DNA from: Chloroflexota bacterium | GTDB taxonomy: Bacteria > Chloroflexota > Anaerolineae > Anaerolineales > Villigracilaceae | Reading direction: 5' to 3' | Length of the DNA: 18,722 nt | Assembly: GCA_021796155.1 (NCBI GenBank) | Contig: JAJYOO010000011.1 | Coordinates: 1 to 18,722, forward strand | In this document: positions 1-6,411 of the stretch, in pieces | Numbering within the stretch: the stretch's first letter is position 1 | How the letters are laid out: the number at the start of each line of letters is the position of its first letter | Translations under genes and position numbers: made by a program | Notes under the pieces: model-generated | The model's database searches: none | What the model was told of the DNA's origin: nothing | Seen by the model: only the letters and a program-made list of their open reading frames with translations

Positions 1-458
1 GGAATTGTGATCGCACTGGTTGCGTCGAAACAGTTGCCATGCCATTGCGCTTCCCGATCTGGTAGAAGATGAACGCCACGAGCACCAGGACTCCGATTGG
101 AATCAGCAGGCGCAGGAACCCACCGAGGAAGAAGAACATTCCAAACGGCATGAAGCCGAACGGACCAAAGCCGCCGTATGGCATGAAACCGCGGCCGCCC
201 ATCATCGGGCCGCGCTGCATCCAGCTGTAACCGCGACCAGGCCCAAATCCGAACCCGAAGCCGGGACGCGTCCCGCGCGGCGCATTCGGATTCGTCGGCG
301 TGGTTTGACTGTTCGGTGCGTTAGGAACAGTCTGTCCGTTTGGCGTGTTGAAGCGATTTGCATAACGCGGTCCGAAAGCGAACATCGGATTGGCGCGCAT
401 CACGAACACAACTCCAACAACGATTGCGGCTATCACAACCAGTGCGATCACAATTCCC
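1..458. repeat. 22-bp perfect inverted repeat (1-22 versus 437-458)
   Basis: Bases 1-22 are the exact reverse complement of bases 437-458, which encode the first membrane helix of the minus-strand gene. The match stops at base 23. Its position at the very edge suggests a contig-end foldback artefact rather than a biological repeat. Confidence 0.75.
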
Positions 459-484
459 AGAATCCATTTCCAAACTTTACTCAT
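1..484 (-). CDS. Two-helix membrane protein with Gly/Phe/Met/Pro-rich loop, truncated by window edge
   Basis: This reading frame starts at an ATG on the minus strand (484-482), preceded by a good Shine-Dalgarno AAGGAG seven bases upstream, and runs off the left edge, so the C-terminus is missing. The 161 visible residues show a Lys/Trp start and a hydrophobic helix at about 8-29. A polar Asn/Thr/Pro stretch follows (about 43-73), then a Gly/Phe/Met/Pro/Arg-rich stretch (about 74-117) and a second helix at about 118-142. I do not recognise a family; it could be a small envelope protein. The last seven residues are suspect, because the first 22 bases of the window are a perfect inverted copy of bases 437-458 of this same gene. 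That may be an assembly foldback. Confident that it is coding, not of function. Confidence 0.7.
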   Translation of the reverse strand, partial: MSKVWKWILGIVIALVVIAAIVVGVVFVMRANPMFAFGPRYANRFNTPNGQTVPNAPNSQTTPTNPNAPRGTRPGFGFGFGPGRGYSWMQRGPMMGGRGFMPYGGFGPFGFMPFGMFFFLGGFLRLLIPIGVLVLVAFIFYQIGKRNGMATVSTQPVRSQF

Positions 485-660
485 TCTTAAACTCCTTGAT
501 TATCGAGCCAGATGATAACCGTTGACCGCAAAAAACGCATTAGAAAAATATATAGCCTTTATGTAGACCCAAAATGAATTCTTTTTAAAAATTATGGAAC
601 AAAATCAGTCAAATGTGTGACATTTTGGAAAAGCAAAAACGGTCTCTTTGACTTTTGGCT

Positions 661-669
661 TGATAAAAT
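661..669 (+). promoter_or_regulatory. Extended -10 promoter, leaderless configuration
   Basis: TGATAAAAT at 661-669 gives an extended TGN plus TAAAAT. The ATG of the next gene follows after exactly six bases, where transcription would start. No convincing -35 box lies 16-18 bases upstream and there is no Shine-Dalgarno sequence. The same six-base spacing is seen before the genes at 4618 and 8314. Confidence 0.5.
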
Positions 670-675
670 CCGTCT

Positions 676-1290
676 ATGCCAAAGTCGAAACGCAATTCGC
701 TCATTTTCTTTTTTCTCACTGTTTTGATCATTGCCGTCGTTGCCTTGTTTGGGCCGTCGGATCAGACGCTTGGATCGAACGTCCGCGTGGTGTATCTACA
801 CGGCGCGTGGGTACTGACCGCGGAAGTTGCTTTCGCTCTCGCGGGACTGGCGGGCTTGATTGGCCTCGTGACGCGTCGAGACTCGTTCCATAGCTGGTCT
901 GCCGCCCTTGGCCGCGCCGGAATCTTTTTCTGGATCACGTACATTCCGCTTTCGCTGTGGGCGATGGAAACCAACTGGAACGGACTCTTCCTTGCCGAGC
1001 CGCGCTTCCGCCTTGCGGTGACGTTCGCGGTTGTTGGCTTGCTCCTCCAAATTGGTTTGTGGATTATCAACATCAACTGGCTGACGTCTACCGCGAATCT
1101 TGTTTTCATCGTTGTCTTGCGGATCGTATTTTCCGCTGCTCAATACGTGATGCATCCGCCGCCCTCGCCGATCTTCAATTCGGGCGACTGGCGTATCATC
1201 GGATTTTTCATCGCGCTCAATGTATTGAGTTGGGTTGCGGGATATTTCCTGACAGCGGTCTTTATGTCTTACAAGTCTGATAAGGTCTGA
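676..1290 (+). CDS. Multi-pass membrane protein of unknown function (weak CcmC/CcsA-like resemblance)
   Basis: A 204-residue protein with a basic N-terminus and about five to six hydrophobic helices (roughly 8-25, 40-66, 82-97, 112-132, 137-157, 173-196). The segment RVVYLHGAWVL near residue 37 recalls the conserved histidine segment of cytochrome c biogenesis haem-handling proteins. The tryptophan-rich WWxD motif of that family is absent, so this is only a hint. The start is set by an ATG six bases after an extended -10 box, suggesting leaderless translation. The last residues (SYKSDKV) and the stop lie inside the left copy of an inverted repeat that flanks the next gene, so the natural C-terminus may have been altered by that repeat. 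Confidence 0.75.
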   Translation: MPKSKRNSLIFFFLTVLIIAVVALFGPSDQTLGSNVRVVYLHGAWVLTAEVAFALAGLAGLIGLVTRRDSFHSWSAALGRAGIFFWITYIPLSLWAMETNWNGLFLAEPRFRLAVTFAVVGLLLQIGLWIININWLTSTANLVFIVVLRIVFSAAQYVMHPPPSPIFNSGDWRIIGFFIALNVLSWVAGYFLTAVFMSYKSDKV

Positions 1291-1296
1291 CAGGTC
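1273..1296. repeat. Left copy of inverted repeat flanking the four-helix-bundle gene
   Basis: The 24-base sequence beginning AAGTCTGATAAGG and ending CAGGTC is matched in inverted orientation at 1798-1820 (about 20 of 24 positions with one gap). It overlaps the end of the upstream gene. Confidence 0.55.
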
Positions 1297-1304
1297 GCAA
1301 AGGA

Positions 1305-1736
1305 ATGACTACATTCAAGAGATTCGAGGACATGCGTTCGTGGCAGTCATCGCGTGAGTTGGTCAAGATGATTTATGACTTGACCAACTTACCCAATTTC
1401 AGTCACGACTTTGCATTGCGTGACCAGATTCGCCGCGCAGTCATTTCAGTGATGAGCAATATCGCGGAAGGTTCTGCACCGGTTCAGATGCAGAGTTCCT
1501 TCGATTTTTAGATTACGCGGCGTTCTGTTTCTGAGACGCAGTCGCAGTTATATGCGGCCTTCGATCAAAATTACATTTCAAATGAGCAATTTGAAAAGAC
1601 TTATACAAAAGCAAATGAAACCGAACGCCAAATTAATGCTCTTATACGGTATTTGAGCGACTCGAAGAAAGCGCATTACTCAACAAAAGAAGAAACAGGG
1701 GAATACACTATTGATCTACCAGACGATCTCATCTAA
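1305..1736 (+). pseudogene. Four-helix-bundle protein (23S rRNA intervening-sequence/S23 family), frameshifted
   Basis: The first frame gives a typical family start: FKRFEDMRSWQSSRELVKMIYDL, then LRDQIRRAVISVMSNIAEG. At about 1471 the family sequence moves to another frame (FCTGSDAEFLRFLDYAA, from 1472). At about 1520 it returns to the first frame (RSVSETQSQLYAAFDQ onward) and ends at TAA 1734-1736. Without the shift the first frame stops at TAG 1509-1511 after 68 residues. Two compensating one-base changes about 50 bases apart therefore break the gene; they could be genuine decay or base errors. The restored product would be about 143 residues, slightly longer than usual, with an acidic tail (ETGEYTIDLPDDLI). 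The family has no settled biochemical role; members occur inside 23S rRNA genes and as free-standing genes. Confidence 0.75.
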
Positions 1737-1797
1737 AAATCGAATATTCAATCTGTGCACTGACTCGTTGGACTTGTAAGACTTTTGAGACTGATCA

Positions 1798-1820
1798 GAC
1801 CTGCCAGACCTGTTAGACTT
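1798..1820. repeat. Right copy of inverted repeat flanking the four-helix-bundle gene
   Basis: GACCTGCCAGACCTGTTAGA and the following three bases are the inverted partner of 1273-1296. The surrounding 1770-1830 is built from degenerate repeats of a GACTT/GACCTG unit, and the copy ends nine bases before the transporter start codon. Confidence 0.55.
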
Positions 1821-1828
1821 CTGGACTT

Positions 1829-3031
1829 ATGAGACTCAGAGTCCAGCTTATCATCATCACCTGCCTTCGCATTATCTTGAATACCATGCACAGGATGGTT
1901 TATCCATTCCTGACGATTTTTGCGCGCGGCCTCGGCGTGGATGTGACTGCGGTTTCCTTTGCATTGGCCGGACGCAACATTGCAAGCATTTTCAGTCCGG
2001 TCTTTGCTCCGGTTGCGGACCAGCGTGGGCGCAAGTTTGGGATGCTGGCAGGTGCTGTCACATTCACAGTTGGCGTTGGACTGGTTGCGATCTATCCAAG
2101 TCTCATCACGTTGACGATTGCGTTGATTCTAGCTGTCACCAGTAAATCATTATTCGACCCGGCCATCCAAGCCTATTTTGGTGACCGCGTAGCTTACGAA
2201 CAACGCGGTACAGCACTTGCCATCACCGAAATGTCGTGGTCATTAGCATTTATCGCGGGCGTCCCGTTGATGGGATTTCTGATCGCGCACTTTGGATGGT
2301 CTGCCCCGTTTCCAGTTCTAGCCGCGCTCGGCATCGGAATGTTTGTTGTTGTCTGGTGGATGATCCCGCGTAACGATCCCCATCACGAATCGAACAACGA
2401 CACGCGCAAAAATGTCGGTATTGTGCTGGCGTCCATTCCCGCGTTGGCCGGGATTTCGATTGCATTGTGGTCCAGTGCCGCGAATGAAATGGTCAACCTC
2501 ATCTTTGGCGTATGGCTCGCGGATTCATTCGGATTGCAGATCGCAGCCCTAGCCGGCGCGTCCGCTGTCATTGGGCTGGCCGAATTGAGCGGAGAAGGAC
2601 TCGTCGCATTGACCACAGATCGGCTCGGCAAGCCGCGCGCTGTCATGATTGGACTATTTGCAAATATCTTCGCATCCGCGCTTTTACCGTTCATCGGCCG
2701 GACGGAAATCGGTGCGCTCGTCGGTCTGTTCTTCTTTTACATTTCATTTGAATACATGGTGGTCAGTCAATTGCCGATGATGAACGAAGTTGTGCCGCGT
2801 GCGCGTGCAACTGCGATGGCATTCAATCTCGTTGGATTTGGCATCGGGCGTTCGCTCGGCGCATTGCTTTCCACGCTGATTTATCAACGGTTTGGATTTT
2901 TGTCGGTTACGATGATTGCCGCCATGTTCAACATTTTCGCGATGATCGCGCTGGCCGAAATGCAGCAGAAGATCGTCATCCTGCCGCGGCTGATAACTTG
3001 GTTCAAGCGAATGTTTCCATGGGCAGACTGA
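1829..3031 (+). CDS. Major facilitator superfamily transporter
   Basis: A 400-residue, highly hydrophobic protein with about twelve predicted membrane helices, the normal length for an MFS carrier in the cytoplasmic membrane. The loop between helices 2 and 3 carries the family signature ADQRGRKFG at residues 63-71. A polar central loop (PRNDPHHESNNDTRKN, about residues 185-200) separates the two six-helix halves. The substrate cannot be told from sequence; efflux of small molecules is possible. The ATG at 1829 begins MRLRVQLI, a natural cytoplasmic lead-in to helix 1. No Shine-Dalgarno sequence is visible, and the start lies right after the repeat at 1798-1820. Confidence 0.85.
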   Translation: MRLRVQLIIITCLRIILNTMHRMVYPFLTIFARGLGVDVTAVSFALAGRNIASIFSPVFAPVADQRGRKFGMLAGAVTFTVGVGLVAIYPSLITLTIALILAVTSKSLFDPAIQAYFGDRVAYEQRGTALAITEMSWSLAFIAGVPLMGFLIAHFGWSAPFPVLAALGIGMFVVVWWMIPRNDPHHESNNDTRKNVGIVLASIPALAGISIALWSSAANEMVNLIFGVWLADSFGLQIAALAGASAVIGLAELSGEGLVALTTDRLGKPRAVMIGLFANIFASALLPFIGRTEIGALVGLFFFYISFEYMVVSQLPMMNEVVPRARATAMAFNLVGFGIGRSLGALLSTLIYQRFGFLSVTMIAAMFNIFAMIALAEMQQKIVILPRLITWFKRMFPWAD

Positions 3032-3037
3032 TATAAT
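3029..3037 (+). promoter_or_regulatory. Extended -10 promoter for the methyltransferase gene
   Basis: TGATATAAT at 3029-3037 is a perfect extended -10 element (TGN plus TATAAT), overlapping the transporter stop codon. No good -35 is seen, as is common for extended -10 promoters. A transcript from about 3044 would carry the palindromic repeat at 3052-3148 as its leader. Confidence 0.5.
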
Positions 3038-3051
3038 GCCCGGTTAGATTC

Positions 3052-3148
3052 CATGTCATTCTGAGTGGCGCTAAGGTGCCACGAAGAATCTCAAAAACAA
3101 TCAGCTGCATGTTATTTTGAGGCCCTTCGCTTCGCTCAGGGTGACATG
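3052..3148. repeat. MITE-like palindromic intergenic repeat
   Basis: The ends CATGTCATTCTGAG (3052-3065) and CTCAGGGTGACATG (3135-3148) are inverted copies of each other at 12 of 14 positions. An internal hairpin GTGGC/GCCAC lies at 3065-3082. The element fills the gap between the transporter and the methyltransferase and has no coding content of its own. Short non-autonomous palindromes of this form are frequent in some environmental genomes; the family name is unknown to me. Confidence 0.6.
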
Positions 3149-3163
3149 CCGTTAAAGGATTTT

Positions 3164-3772
3164 ATGACTCAACCTTCAACTCATTTGACGCGCGGCAAAG
3201 GATTGCTCGAACCGGCGCTTGCGCGCTTGCGGACTCAACGCGCGAACCACCTTATTCCCGCAGACCTTCGAGCGGGCCGTATCCTCGACGTTGGATGCGG
3301 CTCTTATCCGTATTTTCTTGCCCATACCGCGTTCCAGGAAAAGTTTGCTGTTGACCAGTTGCCGATGGCGAAAGATATTGCGGTCAATCATCACATCGAG
3401 TTCTTCACACTCGATCTCAACAAAGAACCGCATCTGCCTTTTGATGATAACTTCTTCAGCGCGGTAACGTTGCTGGCTGTCGTCGAACATCTTGATCCGG
3501 ACAGCATGGCTTTGTTATTCAAAGAAAGCCGACGCGTGTTGAAACCTGGCGGACAAGTCATCATGACCACGCCTGCCGCCTGGTCGGATGGATTGCTCAA
3601 GTTCATGGCGCGCATCAATCTGGTCAGCGCCGAGGAGATTCACGAACACGCCTTTGCTTACACGTTGCCGTTGATCGGTTGGCATTTCGGTCAGGCAGGC
3701 TTTGAAATGAGCAAAGTAAAGTTCGGTTATTTTGAGTTCATGCTCAACATGTGGGCCATCGCGACGAAATGA
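3164..3772 (+). CDS. Class I SAM-dependent methyltransferase (Methyltransf_11 type)
   Basis: A 202-residue cytosolic enzyme that would transfer a methyl group from S-adenosylmethionine to an unidentified acceptor. The SAM-binding motif I is ILDVGCGSYPY at residues 40-50, and the later motifs appear as FSAVTLLAVVEHL and RVLKPGGQVIMTTPAAW. The frame is open back to 3065, but that part reads through the palindromic repeat. The start was placed at ATG 3164 because AAAGGA lies four bases upstream; ATG 3146 is an alternative. The C-terminus (GYFEFMLNMWAIATK) is short, with no extra domain. A hairpin terminator follows immediately. Confidence 0.85.
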   Translation: MTQPSTHLTRGKGLLEPALARLRTQRANHLIPADLRAGRILDVGCGSYPYFLAHTAFQEKFAVDQLPMAKDIAVNHHIEFFTLDLNKEPHLPFDDNFFSAVTLLAVVEHLDPDSMALLFKESRRVLKPGGQVIMTTPAAWSDGLLKFMARINLVSAEEIHEHAFAYTLPLIGWHFGQAGFEMSKVKFGYFEFMLNMWAIATK

Positions 3773-3780
3773 CTCAACGG

Positions 3781-3805
3781 CCGCTTCGAAAGGAGCGGTT
3801 GTTTT
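3781..3805 (+). terminator. Rho-independent terminator after the methyltransferase
   Basis: CCGCTTC-GAAA-GGAGCGG (3781-3798) forms a seven-pair stem (one G-T pair) with a GNRA-type tetraloop, followed by TTGTTTTT. It begins nine bases after the stop codon. Confidence 0.7.
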
Positions 3806-3836
3806 TGTATCCGTGTTCATCCGCGTTCAACCTGCT

Positions 3837-3852
3837 CTTGCACAGGTGCAAG
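3837..3852. promoter_or_regulatory. Perfect palindrome, possible operator
   Basis: CTTGCAC-AG-GTGCAAG is a perfect seven-base inverted repeat with a two-base centre, 55 bases upstream of the gene at 3907. It could bind a dimeric repressor, but no cognate regulator is evident. Confidence 0.3.
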
Positions 3853-3906
3853 TGTCTGTGGTTAAATTGCTTTCAAGAAGTTTGGTGTGAGGGAAGGGAT
3901 AATCTG

Positions 3907-4575
3907 ATGAATTCGCAAATGAAACGCAAAGTCGTTCAACGAATACTTTGGTCATTGTTGATTGGCTTGGTTCTGGTAAGCCTTTTCGTCCCAAAAGTTT
4001 ATGCCTGCACCCCTGCGCCGGAGACTCCTTGGTTTACATCTAGCATTAGTTTAATTTCAAGCAACCTTCCAAACGAATCTGCTGAAATAAATCAAAACGG
4101 CGACAATTTGATTTTGAAGAATATTTCTGATAATCCCATTCGCATCATCATAGATGGCATGTATCAAGAAAAGAACGGTTATGAAGAATTGACAACAGGA
4201 CAATCCGCTACTTTCTCTGTCGATGGCAGCGATGATCTATCGGTCAATGATTACGGCATAACTTACCTAGTGCCTCGCAATAAGTTTGAGGACAATCGCC
4301 CAGCTAATGTTGAAATCCCAAAACCACAAGTCGCTTGGGTGCAGTTATTAATAAATGGACAGTCGTATTACATGCAATTACAAATCAGTTATGCGATTAA
4401 CCCATTTTATAGGCCCGACAGTGTTTATGCTTATAGCAATGCATGTGTTAATTGGAATAATCAAATTCTCTTTGGAGAGTTGGTTACTCCATTAGCTGGC
4501 TTTGTTCTATTGGTTGCCTTGGCGGTAGTAATCGTATCAGTGACTTTTATTGTTAAATTGAGAAAGCGGCAATAG
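3907..4575 (+). CDS. Exported, C-terminally membrane-anchored protein of unknown function
   Basis: A 222-residue protein with a basic N-terminus and a hydrophobic signal segment (about 13-30) ending VYAC. Cleavage could follow VYA or, less likely, precede a lipid-modified Cys. An extracellular domain of about 160 residues contains ILKNISDNPIRIIIDG, which looks like a beta strand-rich carbohydrate- or protein-binding fold. A single C-terminal helix (about 192-217) ends in the stop-transfer LRKRQ. The topology suggests a surface protein anchored at its C-terminus. ATG 3907 was chosen because it gives a proper signal peptide; the frame is open upstream to 3751, but that overlaps the methyltransferase. 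Base composition is AT-richer than the neighbours, which may indicate transfer. Family not recognised. Confidence 0.75.
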   Translation: MNSQMKRKVVQRILWSLLIGLVLVSLFVPKVYACTPAPETPWFTSSISLISSNLPNESAEINQNGDNLILKNISDNPIRIIIDGMYQEKNGYEELTTGQSATFSVDGSDDLSVNDYGITYLVPRNKFEDNRPANVEIPKPQVAWVQLLINGQSYYMQLQISYAINPFYRPDSVYAYSNACVNWNNQILFGELVTPLAGFVLLVALAVVIVSVTFIVKLRKRQ

Positions 4576-4582
4576 CAATTAA

Positions 4583-4611
4583 TTGAAATACAATTTGGTA
4601 CGCGGCAAAAT
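4583..4611 (+). promoter_or_regulatory. Promoter of hutI, leaderless configuration
   Basis: TTGAAA (4583-4588), a 17-base spacer and CAAAAT (4606-4611) form a standard promoter. The hutI ATG begins after six further bases, so the mRNA should start at or one base from the start codon. No Shine-Dalgarno sequence is present. Confidence 0.6.
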
Positions 4612-4617
4612 AAACCT

Positions 4618-5892
4618 ATGCTCATCCATTCTGCCTCCCAGCTCCTGACTCTCAAAGGCGGTCCGCAACGCGGACGCACTCTCGGCACGCTTGGCATCAT
4701 CGAAAACGGCGCGGTCATTATCCGCGACGAGAAGATTATCGCGGTTGGCACAACGGATGAATTACGCGCCTCCTATAAAGATGAACCAACTTTGGATGCG
4801 AGTGGATGCATCATCATTCCCGGCTTTGTTGATCCGCACACGCATCTCATTTGGGCGGGCGACCGTGCCAACGAGTTTGAGATGAAGATGGCTGGCAAAC
4901 CATATCTTGATATCCTTGCGGCAGGCGGCGGAATCATTTCAACTGTCAGGCACACGCGCACAGCTTCGATTGAATCGCTGATCGCGCAGACGCGTCCGCG
5001 CTTGTTTCGGATGTTCGCACATGGCACGACCACCGTCGAGGCCAAGACCGGTTACGGTCTGCAAACGGCGACCGAACTTCGTCTACTCAAAGCGTTGCTG
5101 GCGCTCGAAGATGAATGTCCGATTGACATCGCCATCACGTTCCTCGGCGCGCACGCCATCGCACCGGAATACAAAGACAATCCGCAGGGCTACACCGATC
5201 TTGTTTGTGACACGATGCTCCCGACGGTTCAGCAATGGTGGCAGACTCATGCGCCGCGACACTCGCTTCCATTTGTGGATGTCTTCTGCGAAGACCGTGC
5301 TTTCACGCTCGAACAATCGCGTCAAATCTTGACCAAGGCGCGGGCGCTCGGATTCCCATTGAAAATCCACGCTGACGAGTTCGACAATCTCGGCGGCGCG
5401 TCATTGGCAGTTGAGTTGGGTGCGGCGTCTGCGGATCATCTCGTCAAGACATCGGATGCGGATATTGCTGCATTGGCAAAATCAGATACCGTTGCGGTGT
5501 CACTTCCATGCACGCCGTTTGGACTTGCTGAACGCGAATATACGCCTGCAAAAAAGATTATCGAAGCTGGCGGGTTATTTGCTCTTGCCACCGACTGCAA
5601 CCCTGGAACAAGTTGGAATGAATCAATGCAAATTGCTATCGCACTGGCTTGCCGCTACATGGGTTTGACTCCCGCACAAGCCATCGCCGCCGCGACGATC
5701 AATTCAGCGCACGCCATTCGCCGCGCTGATACAATTGGCTCCATTGAAGAAGGCAAGCAGGCTGACTTGTTGATTTTGTCCGTGCCCGATTATCGTCACA
5801 TCGGGTATCGTTACGGGACGAACCTCGTTAAACAGGTTGTCAAGCGCGGCCACGTTTATTCGGTGGATGTCGGTTATTATCGGACTGCATAG
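4618..5892 (+). CDS. hutI: Imidazolonepropionase
   Basis: A 424-residue cytosolic amidohydrolase that would open 4-imidazolone-5-propanoate to N-formimidoyl-L-glutamate, the third step of histidine breakdown. The metal-binding pair is FVDPHTHLIWAG (His74, His76). Further metal and catalytic residues are in KIHADEFDN (His about 251), ADHLVKTSD (His about 274) and ATDCNPGTS (Asp about 326). The substrate loop DRANEFEMKMAGKPY and AAGGGI match the HutI subgroup, as does the length. No hutH, hutU or hutG lies beside it, so it is an orphan in this window; the ureohydrolase at 7370 looks like arginase rather than HutG. The 3' end carries one copy of a 19-base direct repeat that recurs 118 bases downstream. 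Confidence 0.93.
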   Translation: MLIHSASQLLTLKGGPQRGRTLGTLGIIENGAVIIRDEKIIAVGTTDELRASYKDEPTLDASGCIIIPGFVDPHTHLIWAGDRANEFEMKMAGKPYLDILAAGGGIISTVRHTRTASIESLIAQTRPRLFRMFAHGTTTVEAKTGYGLQTATELRLLKALLALEDECPIDIAITFLGAHAIAPEYKDNPQGYTDLVCDTMLPTVQQWWQTHAPRHSLPFVDVFCEDRAFTLEQSRQILTKARALGFPLKIHADEFDNLGGASLAVELGAASADHLVKTSDADIAALAKSDTVAVSLPCTPFGLAEREYTPAKKIIEAGGLFALATDCNPGTSWNESMQIAIALACRYMGLTPAQAIAAATINSAHAIRRADTIGSIEEGKQADLLILSVPDYRHIGYRYGTNLVKQVVKRGHVYSVDVGYYRTA

Positions 5893-6010
5893 CAATGCAG
5901 CGCAGAGCTGCTCACTGCGCCGTCCTCGGCGCAGTCCGAACACCGCTGGTACCGCTGTGCGGCATCTTCGAGACGGCGACTTTAGCAAAGATTATTATTG
6001 GACTGCATAG
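5874..6010. repeat. Direct repeat of the hutI 3' end flanking a palindromic insert
   Basis: TTATTATCGGACTGCATAG (5874-5892, the end of hutI) recurs as TTATTATTGGACTGCATAG (5992-6010), 18 of 19 identical. The roughly 100 bases between are GC-rich and contain a self-complementary stretch around CACTGCGCCGTCCTCGGCGCAGTC (within 5915-5938). A duplication or an insertion that copied its flank would explain this. Confidence 0.6.
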
Positions 6011-6024
6011 GAAAGGAGTTTGAA

Positions 6025-6213
6025 ATGTCTTTTGATCTTTCGAGCCTCAATTCCATTATCTGGATCATCGGCCTGCTATTCGTAGTGATGATCGTTCTCG
6101 GCATCCTGGGTTTTATCTTTAAACATATTTTCCATTGGTTTGCGCGCGGCTGCGGATGCGTCGCAGTCATTATTCTGGCGTTGCTCGTTTTGCGCTTGTT
6201 GAAAGTTCTTTAG
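6025..6213 (+). CDS. Small two-helix membrane protein
   Basis: A 62-residue protein with two hydrophobic segments (about 10-32 and 42-59) separated by the basic and Cys-containing loop FKHIFHWFARGCGC. The start at ATG 6025 is supported by AGGAG six bases upstream; the frame extends to 5998, but that part is the duplicated hutI tail. It stands alone, between the repeat at 5874-6010 and the palindromic region at 6263-6363. Family and function are not recognised. Confidence 0.6.
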   Translation: MSFDLSSLNSIIWIIGLLFVVMIVLGILGFIFKHIFHWFARGCGCVAVIILALLVLRLLKVL

Positions 6214-6262
6214 CTGGCTTACGTCGAAAAACAAGTTAAAACCTTTGAAGAATTTCTTCGCG

Positions 6263-6363
6263 CTGAGCGGAGGTGCGCCTTTTGCACCGCAGTCGAAGCG
6301 TAGCTGATATAGTGTCCTTCGACTGCCGCTTCGACACGGCTTCGCCAGTCAGCGTCCGCTCAG
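6263..6363. repeat. Nested palindromic repeat in a convergent intergenic region
   Basis: Outer arms are CTGAGCGGA (6263-6271) and TCCGCTCAG (6355-6363). Inner arms are GCAGTCGAAG (6289-6298) and CTTCGACTGC (6317-6326). A small hairpin GGTGC/GCACC lies at 6272-6288. The arm sequences recall the element at 3052-3148 (shared CGCTCAGG), so both may belong to one repeat family. No ORF is present here. Confidence 0.55.
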
Positions 6364-6372
6364 GACGAAAAT

Positions 6373-6408
6373 AAAAAAATCGGGACGAGATTTTTTTCTC
6401 GTCCCGAT
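6373..6408 (-). terminator. Rho-independent terminator of the cytochrome b561-like gene
   Basis: ATCGGGACGAGA (6379-6390) pairs perfectly over twelve bases with TCTCGTCCCGAT (6397-6408) around a six-base loop. On the minus strand the stem is followed by a run of T (A6373-6379 on the plus strand). It sits four bases past the stop codon at 6412. Confidence 0.85.
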
Positions 6409-6411
6409 CTG

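Noticed and set aside
20..490. 156-codon plus-strand frame at the left edge
   Set aside because: It is antisense to the minus-strand membrane protein, which has a ribosome site and sensible helices; the plus-strand product is low-complexity and charged without family features.
3065..3163. N-terminal extension of the methyltransferase
   Set aside because: It reads through the palindromic repeat and has no ribosome site; AAAGGA precedes ATG 3164.
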